From Neoceratodus forsteri (lineage: Eukaryota; Chordata; Ceratodontiformes; Ceratodontidae): a stretch of DNA of 64,000 bases. The notes under the pieces were generated by a model that worked only from the letters and a program-made list of their open reading frames with translations, did no database searches and was not told the DNA's origin. The stretch covers positions 848,912,501 through 848,976,500 of the forward strand of contig CM028129.1 of the NCBI GenBank assembly GCA_016271365.2. The letters are read 5' to 3'. The position numbers were made by a program, and so were the translations under genes. Positions 10,369-22,652 of this stretch are shown here, in pieces; the first letter of the stretch is position 1; each line of letters opens with the position of its first letter.

Positions 10369-13100
10369 TTATGCCTTACTTAATAAAAATTTGTCAAGAT
10401 TTCTTTTAAAGGTTTCCACATTATCTGTTTCTAACAAATGTCTTGGTAATTTGTTCCATGTTGATATAATTCTTTGTGTAAAAAAAGAACATCTGGTGTT
10501 TACTTCGGGATAAGTTAATGTTAATTGGAACTCATGACTCCTGAGATTACATTCTCTCGTATTGAGGGACATTCCTAGTTGTATCATTAAATCATTGTCT
10601 CTAACGATGTTAAACATCAAAAGGAGATCACCCCTAGTTCTTCTCGTCTCCAGTGAATATAGATCCAATTCCTTCATTCTAGTTTGATAATCCTTGTTTT
10701 GTAAGCCATCCACCATCTTGGTGACCATTAGCTGAACCCCCTCCAACACATTAATGTCACGTCTAAGACTTGGGCTCCATAGTGGTGAACAGTAGTCTAA
10801 ATGTGGTCGCACATAGGCTCTATAAAGTGGGAGTATACATGCCCTGTTTCTAGTAACAAATGATCTTTTTATGCACCCTATTATTTTATTTGCTTTTTTC
10901 TTTATATGATTACAATGTGATGTAAATGTAAATTCTGCATTTATAATAACACCAAGATCTTTCTCCTCTTTTACTGATACCAGTGTAGAACCATTTAACT
11001 TAAACTGTACATTTGGATTATTATCTCCTAAATGCATAATGATGGTTTTATTAACGTTAAAATCCATATTATTTTGTTTGGCCCAAGTTTCTAAGAGTTG
11101 AAGGTCTTTGTCGGCTTCTGTTATTTCATTCAATGAACCCACTTTAAACGCAATTTTTGTGTCATCTGTAAATTTTATAGCCTTGTTTTTAAGATTTACA
11201 GTAATAGCTGACACAAAAATATTAAAGAGAATGGGTCCGAGAACGGATCTCTGTGGAACCCCACTAGTTACTGCACCTATGGATGAGGTATACCCTCTTA
11301 TACATACCACTTGTATACGATTTGTTAGCCACTCATTTACCCAATTTATTAGAAGAGGGTAGATCCCACACAATTTCATTTTATTTATCAGTGTTAAGTG
11401 AGGGACTTTGTCAAAGGCCTTACATAGATCCAGATAAACTATATCCACAGGTAATTTATCATATAGAAGACTACTGATTTTCTCATAAAATACCAAATTA
11501 CTAGTCAGACAAGATCTTTTTTTTTTTAAACCATGTTGGTTGGGAACAACAATGTTTTTCCTTACTATGTCCTCTTCTAATCTAGTTTTTAGAATGCTTT
11601 CGAATATTTTACTGAGTATGCTAGTCAGGCTAATCAGCCTATAGTTTGATATTTTACTTTTGTCTCCCATTTTATGGATCGGTGTTACTAGTGCTGTCTT
11701 CCAATCACAAGGTACTAGTCCAGTTTTTAAGGACATATTAAAAAGCTTATATAATGGATCAATTAACCATAGTGCAATATCCTTCATCATTCATGGGTGG
11801 AGATTATCAGGACCAGGGGATTTATTTGTTTTAATTGTATCCTATTTATTTTTTATTTCTTGTTTGGTTATTTCTGGTATGATATAATGAGGAGTTGATT
11901 TTGTAGTATCCACAATTGTTTTGTTTTTTTGAGAAGAATTGAATACTGCACAAAAGTATTTATTAAATTCCTGTGCCATTCCTAAAGGGGTCTGAATTGT
12001 ATCATCTTTTATAAGTAGTGGGCCGATAGTTATGGTAGATTGTTTTTTATTATTTGTATAGGAGTAGAAACCTTTTCCACCATCATTTAAGTGTGCTAAC
12101 TTAAATTCCATTTTTTTTCATTTTTAATTGCTAGTTTGCATTTCTTTAATATTGACCTATATTTTTTTTAATTGTAGTCATTATTACATCTTGATGCTGC
12201 TCTATAGACTCTTCTTTTTTTTTTATTAGGTGTAGAATACTGGGGTAACCCATAATGGTAATTTACCCCTATTATTATATCCAGTTTTATCTGGGACATA
12301 TTTTTGTTCCAAGGTTAATATTTTTTTTTTTGTTTTACTAACAATTGCCAAAGTTCATCAGGTGATGTAGTATCTATGTCTCATTTCCGTAATGTTAATT
12401 CTTTATTAATGAGACTAAAATTAGCCTTACCATAGTTTTTAAAAGTTGTTTTACCAAAGTTTCTATCTAATTTTATCTTTGTTTCAAAGGTTATTATACA
12501 ATGATCACTGTTTTGAAGTGGCCCGTGAACTCCTATATTGTGAATTTGTTGAGGTATATTTGTTAATATCAAATCTAAGATATTATTTTTCCTTGTTAGA
12601 GTATGAATAAGTTGGACTAAGTTGTGTGATTCACAAAGATCCAGAAATTGTTTTTCCATTTTATTGTTTGTTGTATAATTTACCCAATCAATTCCCGGAT
12701 AATTGCAGTCACCCAATAAAATGATATCAGATCTGTTCATTCTTAACTCTAAATTATTTAAGCAATTATAATGTTCAGATAAGTCAATATTAGGTGGTCT
12801 ATAACATAATCCACTGTAAGTTTAACTTGGATATCTCTTATTATTTCAATCCACAGTGTTTTACTAGTTAACTCACTTTCATTGGTATTTATAGATCTAT
12901 ATTCTATATTGTTTTTAACCAGGAAGGCTACTCCTCCACCTTTTTTTGATAATCTATTTTTATATATTGTATTGTAACTGGATTTATTTGAATTCCAACT
13001 AGTTTGATCTCCCCACAACGTTTCTGTAATAGCTGCTATATCTATATTGTCTTTATGAAGTAATATCTCTAATTCATCTAATTTAGTTGAATAAAGACTT
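10369..13100 (-). pseudogene. CR1 ORF2: AP endonuclease and reverse transcriptase
   Basis: ORF2 nicks the target DNA and copies the element RNA onto it. The endonuclease begins near 13018 with KKGGGVAFLVKN, then DIILLGDCNYPGIDW (GDxN motif), ILDLILTN and NSDHCIITFE (SDH motif). A link region (11842-12111) is followed by the main uninterrupted 473-codon frame at 10369-11790, which has DLCKAFDKV, SGVPQRSVLGP (usually PQGS) and KFTDDTKIAF, where FTDD replaces the common FADD but keeps both catalytic aspartates. The thumb and C-terminal part, LGVIINAEF, CILPLYRAYVRPHLDYC and TRRTRGDLL, ends with LLSKA. Frameshifts and stops at about 12750, 12380 and 11840 break it. It is a decayed but almost complete CR1 ORF2. 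Confidence 0.88.
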
Positions 13101-13217
13101 CTTGCATTTGTGAATAGAAAAGTCAGCCCATGTTTATTTTTGCATTAAATGTGTTATAGGTTTTCTAATCAGCTCCCTTTGCCCCCTAGTGTTTAGTTTT
13201 TTATTTGTGATGAGTTT

Positions 13218-14461
13218 TTATTTATTTTGTTGTACATAATGTACCCCAGTACTCTTGTGCCTTTTTTTGTTTAGATGGAGACCATCATAACTGTATAAAT
13301 CATCTCTTCCCACAAATATCTCCCAAGTATATATACATGTGATATTATTTGTAAGACACCATTTACGTAGCCAGTTGTTATAAGCCTTTATTTGTTTTGT
13401 CCTAAAATGGCTTGCTTTTGGAACTGGTAGAACTTCCAAGATAATTGGGGTCACATTTAATGATTTTAAGGTGTTCATTGTATCCTCCATGTCTTTAATA
13501 ATTTTTTTTTAAATTTCCTGTTTTCCGAAATCGTTTGTTCCAACATGCAAAAGGGCAGTTTTTGGGTTTTCTATATCTTGAAAAATGCCTGGGAGCATAC
13601 CATTCACATCTTTTATCATTGCACCACTATGGCTTCAGCTTGCTACATTAGCTTTGTTTCCCCAAGTAGTATATCTGTCGGTATATCTAGTAATTGAATC
13701 CCTCAATATACAAATTTGTTCAGGCATTGTACTTGGATTTAAAGCTTCATTTTCCATCACATTTGTTTTAGATTCTAAGGCCAAAAGGGTATTACCATCG
13801 TTTTCTATGTTTACAAGAGGCTCCGATGTATTTTCTATACTGATTTCTTCATTATGTAAAAGAGGGGACTGAACAATGGGGGACTGAATTAGTGGTGTAA
13901 TAGAAGGGACAGATAATGGATCTTCAATTGTTTCTTCATCAATAAGTTGTAACAAGGGATCAAAATTATTTGATAGGGAGCTTAAAACCCTTTGCTTTTC
14001 TTCTCCTTTTTTAATTTGCTTTGTGCCTTGTATCATATACCAATTTTCATCACATGTATCATCAGGATCTTCTAGTCTATTACACTTTCTGGTGGGGGTT
14101 GTCTTTAGATCTACAGAATTCCTGTTTCTAAGTTTATTATATCATCATTGTTCTTTGTTTGGTATGGGGAGGGAGGGCTTACTTGTTCATTTTGTTCTTT
14201 ATTATTTGCATCTTTTTTAGATTGTGTATATATTTTAACACACTCTCTTTCATGTATTTGAGAAACTATAGAATTGTGACTATTTTCAAGTGCCTGTAGT
14301 CGTGTACCAAACATTGCTATTTCCACTAACATGTCTGCATTTTGTTTACACTTTAGACACATAAAGGGATTTTCAAGAATGGGTATATCAGAGAACAAAT
14401 ACATCTCACAAGTTGTACATTTGGACCCATTTTTCCCAAAAAATAGGGTGTTAAAATCCAT
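13218..14461 (-). pseudogene. CR1 ORF1: zinc finger and SGNH esterase
   Basis: The CR1 ORF1 protein assists retrotransposition and carries a lipid-esterase-like domain. The start at 14461 gives MDFNTLFFGK, followed by a C-x2-C ... C-x2-C finger (CTTCEMY, CLKCKQN) and a helix. After a frame change the protein reaches esterase block I as ILRDSITRY near 13710, where the usual Gly-Asp-Ser is Arg-Asp-Ser. Block III, LLHVGTNDFG, lies near 13550, and block V, YDGLHLNKKRH, near 13265. The catalytic Asp and His of block V are kept. The frame breaks at about 14110 and again near 13635 and 13490, so three frames are needed. Neighbour: ORF2 follows at once downstream. Confidence 0.8.
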
Positions 14462-14768
14462 TGTAAGTATATTTCACACTATTACCCTTTTTTGTTTTTG
14501 TTTTTTATAACACCTACATTTTTGTTTCTACCTGGTTTCATTTACTCCTCACACCCCTGGCAACATGCATAACACGTGCCGAATCACATGTCTCTGCACA
14601 TGTCTCCACCCACACAAGCGTGCACCCTGCTTACTGCAGGGCTTGTTTTTATAGTGGGATATGACCCGGAAATGGCTCTGGTGCACCTAGTACCCCTGTA
14701 ACACAAAACTGCCCAAAACGTTAGTGAAATTTTTTTTGTATCTCGTCCCTTCTATGCCCTACCTGCCT

Positions 14769-16240
14769 TCATACTTAGTGATTACTCCTGGTACTTCATA
14801 CCTTCACCATTGACTGCAGGCAGCACCAGACCATTCTTGTCTCTCTCTCATGCAATCAATCCACTTCTACTTTGGCTTATCAATGGATCTGGTTAGCATG
14901 CACTCCTGTGGTTGCTACTTGCAATTTCCTTCTCTGGACCCATGTCGGGGTCTCCTTCACTTAATCTGACCTCTCTGTAGGTCTACTTGTTCACATTGAC
15001 TAATTGAGCATATGCCTCATACAGGTCCAATGCTACCTCGACTCTACCTGCTCTCCATTTGGAGATGTGCCTTCTGTGTCCATTGCTCCATGGCTCGGAG
15101 CTAGCCTGTAGCCAATGGTCTTGCTCTGCATCCATATAGTCTGCATCTTGAGCACTTGGGGTGGGGCCCTTCTCTTTGGCCCATAGTGAGAATGTCTTCG
15201 GTCTGGGTGGACCTTCAGTTGTCCCTCATTTTGGCAACACCTCTGGATGCAGAATTTATGACTTCCAGCTGTGAGGGGTGGGGATCTCATCAGCAGGGCC
15301 CCTTTAGCTGTGCAAGTGGGCTCGGAGGCCCCCACTATGCTATTCTCCATCTGACTGCCCCTGGTTCACCTGCTCTGTTTTGTAGGTTCATGTAGGCTAG
15401 CTGAGTGCCTCAGCAGTCATTTTTCTCCTCCTTTGCTTTTGGTTGTCTAGTTGCAGGCACGTCACTCGCAACCCTCAACAGCATTCCTGTTAGAAGGACG
15501 GAGCGAGAGATTCCTCTAAATTGGAATCTTTTCCTCTTCCCTCAATCTTGACTCTAAATTGCATTAGGTGAGCCGTCACTAGCAAAAAAAATTCTTTAGC
15601 CTGGAGGTAAGGTGACCTAGGCCTTGGATCCCCAGAGGTTTCCTCCTCAAAGGGTTTTTTCCCTCTACTCCATGCCAATGGTCATAATATTTAGATAGGG
15701 TTAGTGCTTTCATAGGTTCTGTAGTTAGGTTCTGCTGTTGGATGGAGTCAGATGGTGGCCCCAGCTGTTCCCTCTCTCCTTAGGAAGTCCCACCCTTCTG
15801 CCTCATGTCAGCTTCCATTCCACTCAATATTCCTCGTCATCTCCCGTTCCTCTCCTGTCCTTCCCATTTACATCTATTGACCTGTATTCCTGTCCTTGAT
15901 ATCTTCTGACTTTTCACCTCTTTCAATGCTTGACACCCTTTTGGGTATTCTTTTTGGGCTTCTTCCTAAGCTAACTTTAGCCAAGGGAATCATTCTCATG
16001 GCACCTATAGGGATGGAACCTTCCTCTAGAGTTCTTCACCATCGTACACCTACAGGGTGGTATATCCCACAGATAGAGAGGCGAACAGCCACAATATATC
16101 TAAGTCACACAAGCATATGTCATGCTAAGTTGGGTAAGCACATCAAATTGCAAGGCTATGCCTTTAGTTTGATGGGTGGAGCAACAAACCACTCCCCCAT
16201 CAGGCCTTTAAAGGCCACTCCTCCTGGCTAGTCCAGGATT
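14769..16240. mobile_element. C/T-rich repeat, right part
   Basis: Pyrimidine-biased sequence with the same character as 8.6-10.3 kb resumes after the CR1 and ends with a second copy (16148-16240) of the 92-bp end segment, carrying GGCCTTTAAAGG. No convincing gene is seen. Confidence 0.45.
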
Positions 16241-16497
16241 CATTTCTTTCCTTGCCCCACCATCCTCCCCTCCTCCTCCAGTGGCATGTCTCTCTTTCAC
16301 ATGGGCTTCTTCCTAAGCTATCTTTAGCCAAGGGAATTATTCCCATAGTACCTATGGGGTAGAACCCTTATCTATGGTTCCTTGCCATTGTACCCCTACA
16401 GGGTGGTATATCCCATGGATATTGAGGCAAACAGACACAATGTATCTAAGTCACACAAGCATATATCATACCAAATTGTGTAAGCACACTGAACTAA
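15956..16497 (+). repeat. Direct repeat, two units about 346 bp apart
   Basis: A roughly 195-bp block at 15956-16148 (GGGCTTCTTCCTAAGCTA start, then CTACAGGGTGGTATATCCCA, then CTAAGTCACACAAGCATA) is repeated at 16302-16497 with about 85 percent identity by eye. The 92-bp end segment lies between the two copies. Confidence 0.85.
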
Positions 16498-16855
16498 GAA
16501 AAGCCAAAAAATCTTTTCTGTTGGGTTGTGCAAGAGAAGAACATTTATGTAAGGCTATGATAACAAAAGACCTGTTGTGCACTTGAGGCAGCAGAGACAA
16601 TTTTTTTTTCTTTTTTTTAAATAGGAACTAGAAGAAATACAGTCAGACATTAGCATACCAATGATGAGATGATGAGGAAAGGACAGAAGTGGTAATGGCA
16701 TGGGTAGGTGGTTTACTGTCAGGGTGAGGATAAGGAAAAGAAGTGATCACCAGATGTGGCAGATACCAGCAGTTGTAGTTCATCAGCAGTAGTGCATGGC
16801 CAAAGGGGCTAACTGTACCTCACTTGGTTGCTGTGATTGTAGGTGTTGAAGTTAG
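16498..16855. other. No recognised feature
   Basis: A T-rich run near 16600 and otherwise unlabelled sequence. It could be the decayed 5' part of the hAT element that follows. Confidence 0.4.
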
Positions 16856-16857
16856 TG

Positions 16858-17036
16858 AGGCAGTATAGCACAGTGGTTTAAGGCTCTGTGCTGCAAACCT
16901 GGAGACCAGGGTTTGAATCCCACAGTACTTGCATACTGAGTGGCCCTGACCAAGTCACTTAACTTCCTTGTGCTCCCAGGTCGCACCTGTAAACAAGCTT
17001 CAGCTTAGTGTGACTCTCCTGGTTAAAAAAAATAAT
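16858..17036 (+). mobile_element. tRNA-derived SINE, subfamily with TTCAGCTTAGTGTG tail
   Basis: The A box TATAGCACAGTGG and B box GGTTTGAATCCCAC are well placed for a tRNA-derived promoter. The core CTGACCAAGTCACTTAAC follows, then CTTCAGCTTAGTGTG and CTGGTTAAAAAAAATAATAAT. A second copy of the same subfamily lies inverted at 31.9-32.1 kb. Confidence 0.9.
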
Positions 17037-17059
17037 AATTAAAAGACTGATTCCCAATT

Positions 17060-20000
17060 GTTCCAACTGAGAAGGAAATGGAGGCAGTGAATAAGAAGGT
17101 TCCAGATTCTGAGGCCAAAGATGGTGGTGGGGGTGATGCTGAGGAGACCTCTGGAGATGAAGTAGAAATTGAGCCAGATGAAGGTGACAGTGCAACAGGT
17201 GCTTTCTGGGAAACCCCATCTAAAAAACAAAACAAAAGTCAAAAGTGACAACAATGAGAAGCTACCTGATCCTGGCCCTCAGCAGCAGGTAAAAGATAAG
17301 CTACAAATATTAAAGTCACAGGTACAGTACAGTGGGCAAACCCAGCCAGTCCAAGTCCCAGTCTAAGACAGCAAAAAGTCCTGCACAAAAAGAAGGTGAA
17401 GAGCCCCCTCCATTCCCACCACAGTGAGTTACTGCCATTCATCCAAATCCTTTGTGTGAGATCATATTATCCTTGATACAGCAGATCAGAGTTTGGCAAT
17501 ATGGCAATTTTGCCAGGCATGTGTCAGCCTTAGTAAAAGGAAATTACATCTTGGCACTGTTGGGCAAGTCACCTGCCTTAAACACAATCATATATCAATC
17601 TGGGCTAAACACCAGAGAAGGGCTGAGGAAGCTGGGGCACAGGGAGTCTCTCATGTACATGCATACTGACAGGGAGCTTAGAGTGGATGAGAAACGTGAT
17701 AAAGGAACTGGCACTAGTGCTACTGGCATTTCTTTGAAACTAAGGGAAAACTTGAAAGTTTTTTGTCAAGAGAGTCACCTGTCTCACATGCTGGTGCTCT
17801 GTCAAGTACCCCTGGTAGACAAATGGTGGAAAAAAATCACTTACATTCCTCAGGGAAATGTATTTTATCAGCAACCAGTAAGACAGTCATTGGCACACCA
17901 GAGAATATTTCCCTATTATCACATAGTGTTTAGGGAACTTAATGCTGCTGCAGCAGAATTGCTCACAGTTCATCTGTGGCCATACTCATTAATGGAGAAT
18001 GTAGGCATCAGAAAGTTGATGGCAAATGCATTTTCTAAATGGAAAGGTCTTTTTCACACATATTGTACAATATTTATTGAACTGGGGTGTGTTTAAGCCC
18101 ATATATACTGTTGCATGCTCCCTTTCATATGCTTTATCACACTTAGCAGTTGGCATAAAACACCTGACCACTGATATATGGAGCAGTGGGTTCTCTTCTG
18201 TAATATTTTTCATGTGCATGACACACTGTGCCCAGCTTCTGGTTTTGTCTGTAGTCCCATGCAGCATCTCTGGAAATTGCATTCCCCCCATCCCAACATT
18301 CGCCAGCAATCAACTTTAGTAATGACCTTGATGCTACATGTACAACAAGGGTGCTGGGTTTTCAAACGATGACACAGGGATTGTATTAAGTCCTGTTTCA
18401 AACCCTTTCTGTGTGCCATACAGGTTTGCCACAGCTGCACCCAATTTTACAATCTTGGGTGCAGTTACGACAGTTTACCTACATTAGGACAGCTTGTACC
18501 TATTCTTGTGCACAAGCTCAATGAAAACAGTCCCTGGTATTGATGCAAGCTAGACCACAAAAAGATAGTGTAGCTTGTATCAGTTGCTGAAAGGGATAGA
18601 AAATCCCTTTAGACTGCCGCAAGCCAGGTGCACCATATCTTTGATGCATCTGGGGCTTGTGGCAATCTCAGGTTTTTGACAATCCAGCCCATGTAGAACA
18701 CCTTGTTTGAGCTCCTGGAAAAAGTTGATACTTGACTGCACACTTGATCCCTAAGAGGTAGCTTCACAGCTAGCAACAATGGACAAAATGTGATCAAGGC
18801 AGTAGAAGTTGAAGATGGTAGTGTCTACAGAGTTCCATGCATGGCACATTGCATCAACCTTGCAGTGCATGAGTTTCTTAGCCAAGTAGAAATCAAAGAT
18901 GATCTGTTTGTGTGTGATCACATTTATGACCATGTTGGTCACTCATTAAATGCAAAGCTGCAGATGAAAGACCTACAATTAAGGAGTACCCTGCCTCAGC
19001 TCCACAAGAAGTAAGAGGTGATCATGCGATAGAACTGGACCCTGTACATGATCGGGTGTACATATGAAAATTACAAGGCCCTATGAAACTGTATGCTCAT
19101 TAACATCACATAGTATGCTTATGGAGCTCTATGTGTTCAACAGAAAAGCAGTGACATATCATGGATGCCTTGCTTCTCATGTTATAGCCTTTTGAACATG
19201 CCAGCCAGGCAGTTAGTGGCAACAGGACATCCATAAATCAAGCAGTCCCACTTCTGTGTGTGCCATGCAGGCATTATGCAATGCACATCAACAACTGGAA
19301 GTCGGTGCTATTTTTTCTCTTGCACTGCACTCATGGAACATACAGTATGCAGTCATTACTTCATAATTGCCACCTACAGTGCTGCTGATCATCATGATGT
19401 AGCACTCTCTAATAAAGACATTGCTGTTCTCTGTGTTATAAATTGGAGAGCTACCTTTGGATTATATTGTGATTTTATAGGATTCTGCAAGATATCGGTA
19501 GCAGAAATTGTCTGAACAGAACTTCATCCTGGCAGGGCACACTGTGAAATCAATTAGAGAATCTGCAAAGTGTAAAGTTGCCATCTTATTAGATCAATGC
19601 TGCAAACTTAGCCCTCCATCACTTTGGTGGGAAGGGGGGCAAATGAATTCTAGAAGGTAAAGTATAACTTGATTGAAATAGTGCATGTGCAGAAAAAAAA
19701 AAACAAAGATGGCCAAGCAAAGAGCAGCATTGAAACTAACCAGAAAAAAATATGGCCATGTGAAAATCTTCCCAGTCTGGATGATAACATATAAATACAC
19801 CACCACCACCTCCATATATCTTACTATTAGCAGTACCAACCCTCTGTAGTCAGCTTTTTCACAGTTGGGTATAGAGGACTTGGAGGAGGAGAACATTAGC
19901 CTTAAGTCTTCAGAATGTACATTGGAGGCACATTACTGACTCAAAGAACTTGAACATTGATGAGGAACCACTGCTGTACTGAGCAATGAAGGTTAAGGAG

Positions 20001-20165
20001 TGCCAAGCAACATCTTCTGTGGGACTATGCTATATTTGCTGCCTACCATCAAGTGTCAGCTCTGAAAGAGTATTTTGTTTATCAGGGGACAGCGTTACTG
20101 ACAGACAAATTTGTCACCTAAAATTATAGATGTGCTCACATTTATAAAAAATGAATGGCCGCCTA
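17060..20165 (+). pseudogene. hAT transposase, heavily decayed
   Basis: hAT transposases cut and paste their own DNA. The pieces, in order on the plus strand, are a BED zinc-finger remnant near 17490-17630 (FCQAC, then LHLGTVGQVTCLKHNH), an ELNAAAAELLTVHLWPYSL helix at 17937-17995, VGIRKLMANAFSKW, a GSFTASNNGQNVIKAVE block near 18755 matching the second catalytic Asp region (here Asp is Asn), and VPCMAHCINLAVHEFL. The C-terminal dimerisation segment is SVSSERVFCLSGDSVTDRQ at 20050-20110, then LTFIKNEW. The same blocks occur in the transposase at 27.1-30.4 kb, so the two belong to one family. Frames change many times, and at least one catalytic residue is lost. Confidence 0.82.
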
Positions 20166-20715
20166 ACCCCACACAACATCATGTCTCTGCTGACACAGAC
20201 CAACACAAAGCCTCATTCAGATTAAATTTGTTGGTCATTGTTTGTTCATTCAAATTGTTTACAGCCATTGTATAGACAACTGCACTTGTCAGTAGAACTC
20301 CTTGAATTTGTTGTTATACTTCTTGTTCTTATCTATGCCTACTCAGCCTTTCTGTATTTACTGATGTTCCCTGATGCATATTAACATTTGTGTATTATGT
20401 GTAATTGATGCTTATGAATTCTGTAATCTTTTATATAATACTGTTGCTTATATACACTGTTGTCTGATCCACGACCTCCTTGCAAATGAGCCTTCAATTG
20501 AGCTTTTCCTAGTAAAACAAATAAATACAAATACTAATTTGGGATGAGAATTTCTTCCTGAATTCTCATCTGGTTTGAATTTAGACATTTAGAATCTAGA
20601 GGTGGATTTCATTATGAAGACCAAGATGAAAAAAAATAAATATGGTGATTAAGATAATGGATTTGATGAGTCCATTGTCCCAACCAACTAAAGAAATACA
20701 ACATTATGAGCAGTG
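20166..20715. other. No recognised gene
   Basis: AT-rich sequence after the hAT C-terminus, probably its 3' UTR and flank. An inverted-looking GAGAATT / AATTCTC pair at 20546-20570 is the only structure seen. Confidence 0.4.
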
Positions 20716-20900
20716 CAAGCCCACTCCTCCTTGGGGGCCTCTCCAGTGTGCCTAACTTTAGTCACACCAAGCCTCTGTCTCCTCATGACCCTATGCTAGT
20801 GTGCCTACTGTAGCTTTTGTCACAGGAAGCCTCCTTCTCCTCCTTAGGAGCTTACTCTACTGTGCCTAGCTTCTGTCACTCCAAGCCTCCTCCTTCTTAA
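20716..20900 (+). repeat. About 66-bp tandem repeat, three copies
   Basis: Three units share AAGCC(C/T)..CTCCT(C/T)..., then CTA..GTGTGCCTA and TTTTGTCAC or TTCTGTCAC. Divergence between units is high. Confidence 0.75.
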
Positions 20901-20902
20901 AT

Positions 20903-22040
20903 TTTGGACAGACACAATTGTTTTAAGCAGTGGCTGATGTACTGTCTGTACATCTCAAAAAGCCAGCATTAAATATGTTACTTAGTTCTTGTACTTGTCA
21001 GACAGGCATCATTTTATTGAAACACAGATGGATGAGAAACAAGCGTTGCTGTACAAGCCATTCTGCCAGCAAAAACATGTTGCTTTACATATCAGACAGG
21101 CATTAATTTCTGAAACAGTGGCAGCCTACCTCTGTGGCTGCTGTACCTTTCTATGTCCCCATGAAGCCAGCATTAAATATGCTACTCCCTTTGACATGTC
21201 AGAAAGACATCATTTTTTTAAAACTAGGATGGATGGCAACCCCATAGGCTGCTGTACATATGATTCTACTAAGAAAAATATGCTGCTTTAAACCAGACCA
21301 GTGGCATGGCAGGCTGCAGTACTTGTCACCATACTGCCTACTACAGTGGTGACCCAGGTTCAGGAATGGACCAGAGTTGCTCAGTGGCCAGCCAGGAGAT
21401 GGAAAATTGAACACCCCAAGGGCAGCTCTTCTCCCTTGGGAAGGGGAGATCCTGCATCCCTCCACTTGACTGCCATCTCACGGAGGCTGGGTAGCAACAA
21501 TGGTGGGAACAGCCAGTCATGGATGGGATGTCAGCAGATGTGGCACATATATGTGCCACCATGCACAGAAGTGTGCACGCATCATTGCAGACCAACATCC
21601 TGGGAAGAAAACCAGCAGGGGGAAAATGCCCCTGACCACTTGAAACCCTCCACTGGGCCTTCATGACAATAAGTAGCTGGCCACCAGCCAACTATGGCCC
21701 TGTGTAAGTATTGGATAACCAGTAAGTCCACTGGATGGGTCAGTTGTGGGGCTGGGGGGTGTCACCAAGACTGAAGACAGAAGCACACAAAGCGTTGATG
21801 AAAAAAAATGATACTTTTACATGTCGGACAGACATAACTTTTTTAAACAGTGATGACATACTCTTACTATTGCTATATCTTTGTACATGTCATGAAGTCA
21901 GCAATAAATATGCTGCACAGTGCTTGTACTGTACATGTCAGAGAGACTTAATTTCTGAAACCGGAAGTGGCAGCCTACTCCTTGGGCTGCTGTATCTGCA
22001 ATTCTGTCAGCAAAAATACTGTATGCTGCTTTTACATTTA
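20903..22040 (+). repeat. Interrupted satellite, units of about 90-110 bp
   Basis: Units recur at about 20905, 20996, 21088, 21198, 21822 and 21928. Each opens with a form of CATGTCAGACAGGCAT followed by a T-rich run and AAAC, and several contain CCAGCAAAAA and ATATGCTGCTTT. Between 21296 and 21820 the array is broken by unrelated sequence that includes a separate repeat. Confidence 0.75.
21345..21690. mobile_element. Unclassified repeat inserted in the satellite
   Basis: The segment GGTTCAGGAATGGACC, then GGCCAGCCAGG, then GGGCAGCTCTTCTCCCTTGG (21358-21437) is matched at 58833-58915 by the same series of words. It interrupts the satellite array. No coding capacity is evident. Confidence 0.55.
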
Positions 22041-22567
22041 TAGGTGTGTTTATAAGGGATATATAATGGCGAGCTGTCAGATAAATGATTTATCTACACA
22101 AGTGCTGTTCAGCCTCGGTTAGAGATGCAACAAATTTTTAATCTGCTGGAGAAGTGAACCAAAGTGGCCACTTTACGTTGGCGGAGCACAATGCGAAGTG
22201 GGCACTGCAAAGTGCTCACTTCATGTTATTATTATCACTTCGCGTTGCCATTATGCCTTAACGCGAAGTAAGGCGACGTGAGAAGTAAATAGGCAGCCCC
22301 CCACATATCACATGGCTTACAGTACTGTAAGTCACATGCTTTAGCCAGGCAGGAAGGAAGTGAGTCAGAGAAGCAGTTTCACTTTCTCCTTTGCATTTAT
22401 AGATGGAGAAGGCTTTGTGTAGAGGAGAGTAGTAGTGACTGAAAGTGCTTGATTGCCGCTTTGAGTGAAGAAAACCAACAGCTTTTTTAAAAGCTATATC
22501 TTTAGTTTTTGTATTGTGTTTGTGATTGTTTTTTTATTAATGAATTTTTTTTTATAAGTTTTGTTTT

Positions 22568-22621
22568 GTGTGTGTGTGTGACTGTGTGTGTCAGTGTCAG
22601 TGTGTGTCTGTGTGTGTGTCA
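22568..22621 (+). repeat. (TG)n-rich microsatellite
   Basis: Alternating TG with a few CA and CT interruptions, lying just before the BED zinc-finger gene. Confidence 0.9.
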
Positions 22622-22652
22622 GCTCCAGGGACTTGTGTCAGTGTGAAGATAG

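Larger units (their letters stand above)
10303..14768 (-). mobile_element. CR1 LINE, nearly full length
   Basis: A single minus-strand CR1 with 5' UTR, ORF1 (zinc finger plus SGNH esterase) and ORF2 (endonuclease plus reverse transcriptase). The word TTCATACT followed by (AC)TA(A/G)G occurs on both sides (left about 10291, right about 14770), which may be a target duplication. The host on both flanks is the same C/T-rich repeat, so this is a nested insertion. Coding sequence is unusually AT-rich compared with the other CR1 copies in the window. Confidence 0.8.

Noticed and set aside
8605..10513. Long Leu/Ser/Pro/Phe-rich frames that look like membrane proteins
   Set aside because: Three overlapping frames have the same bias, which reflects the pyrimidine-rich strand. 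No start context, motif or conserved block was seen.
16858..17036. tRNA gene
   Set aside because: A and B boxes are present but no cloverleaf acceptor or anticodon arms form, and the sequence continues into a SINE core and tail.
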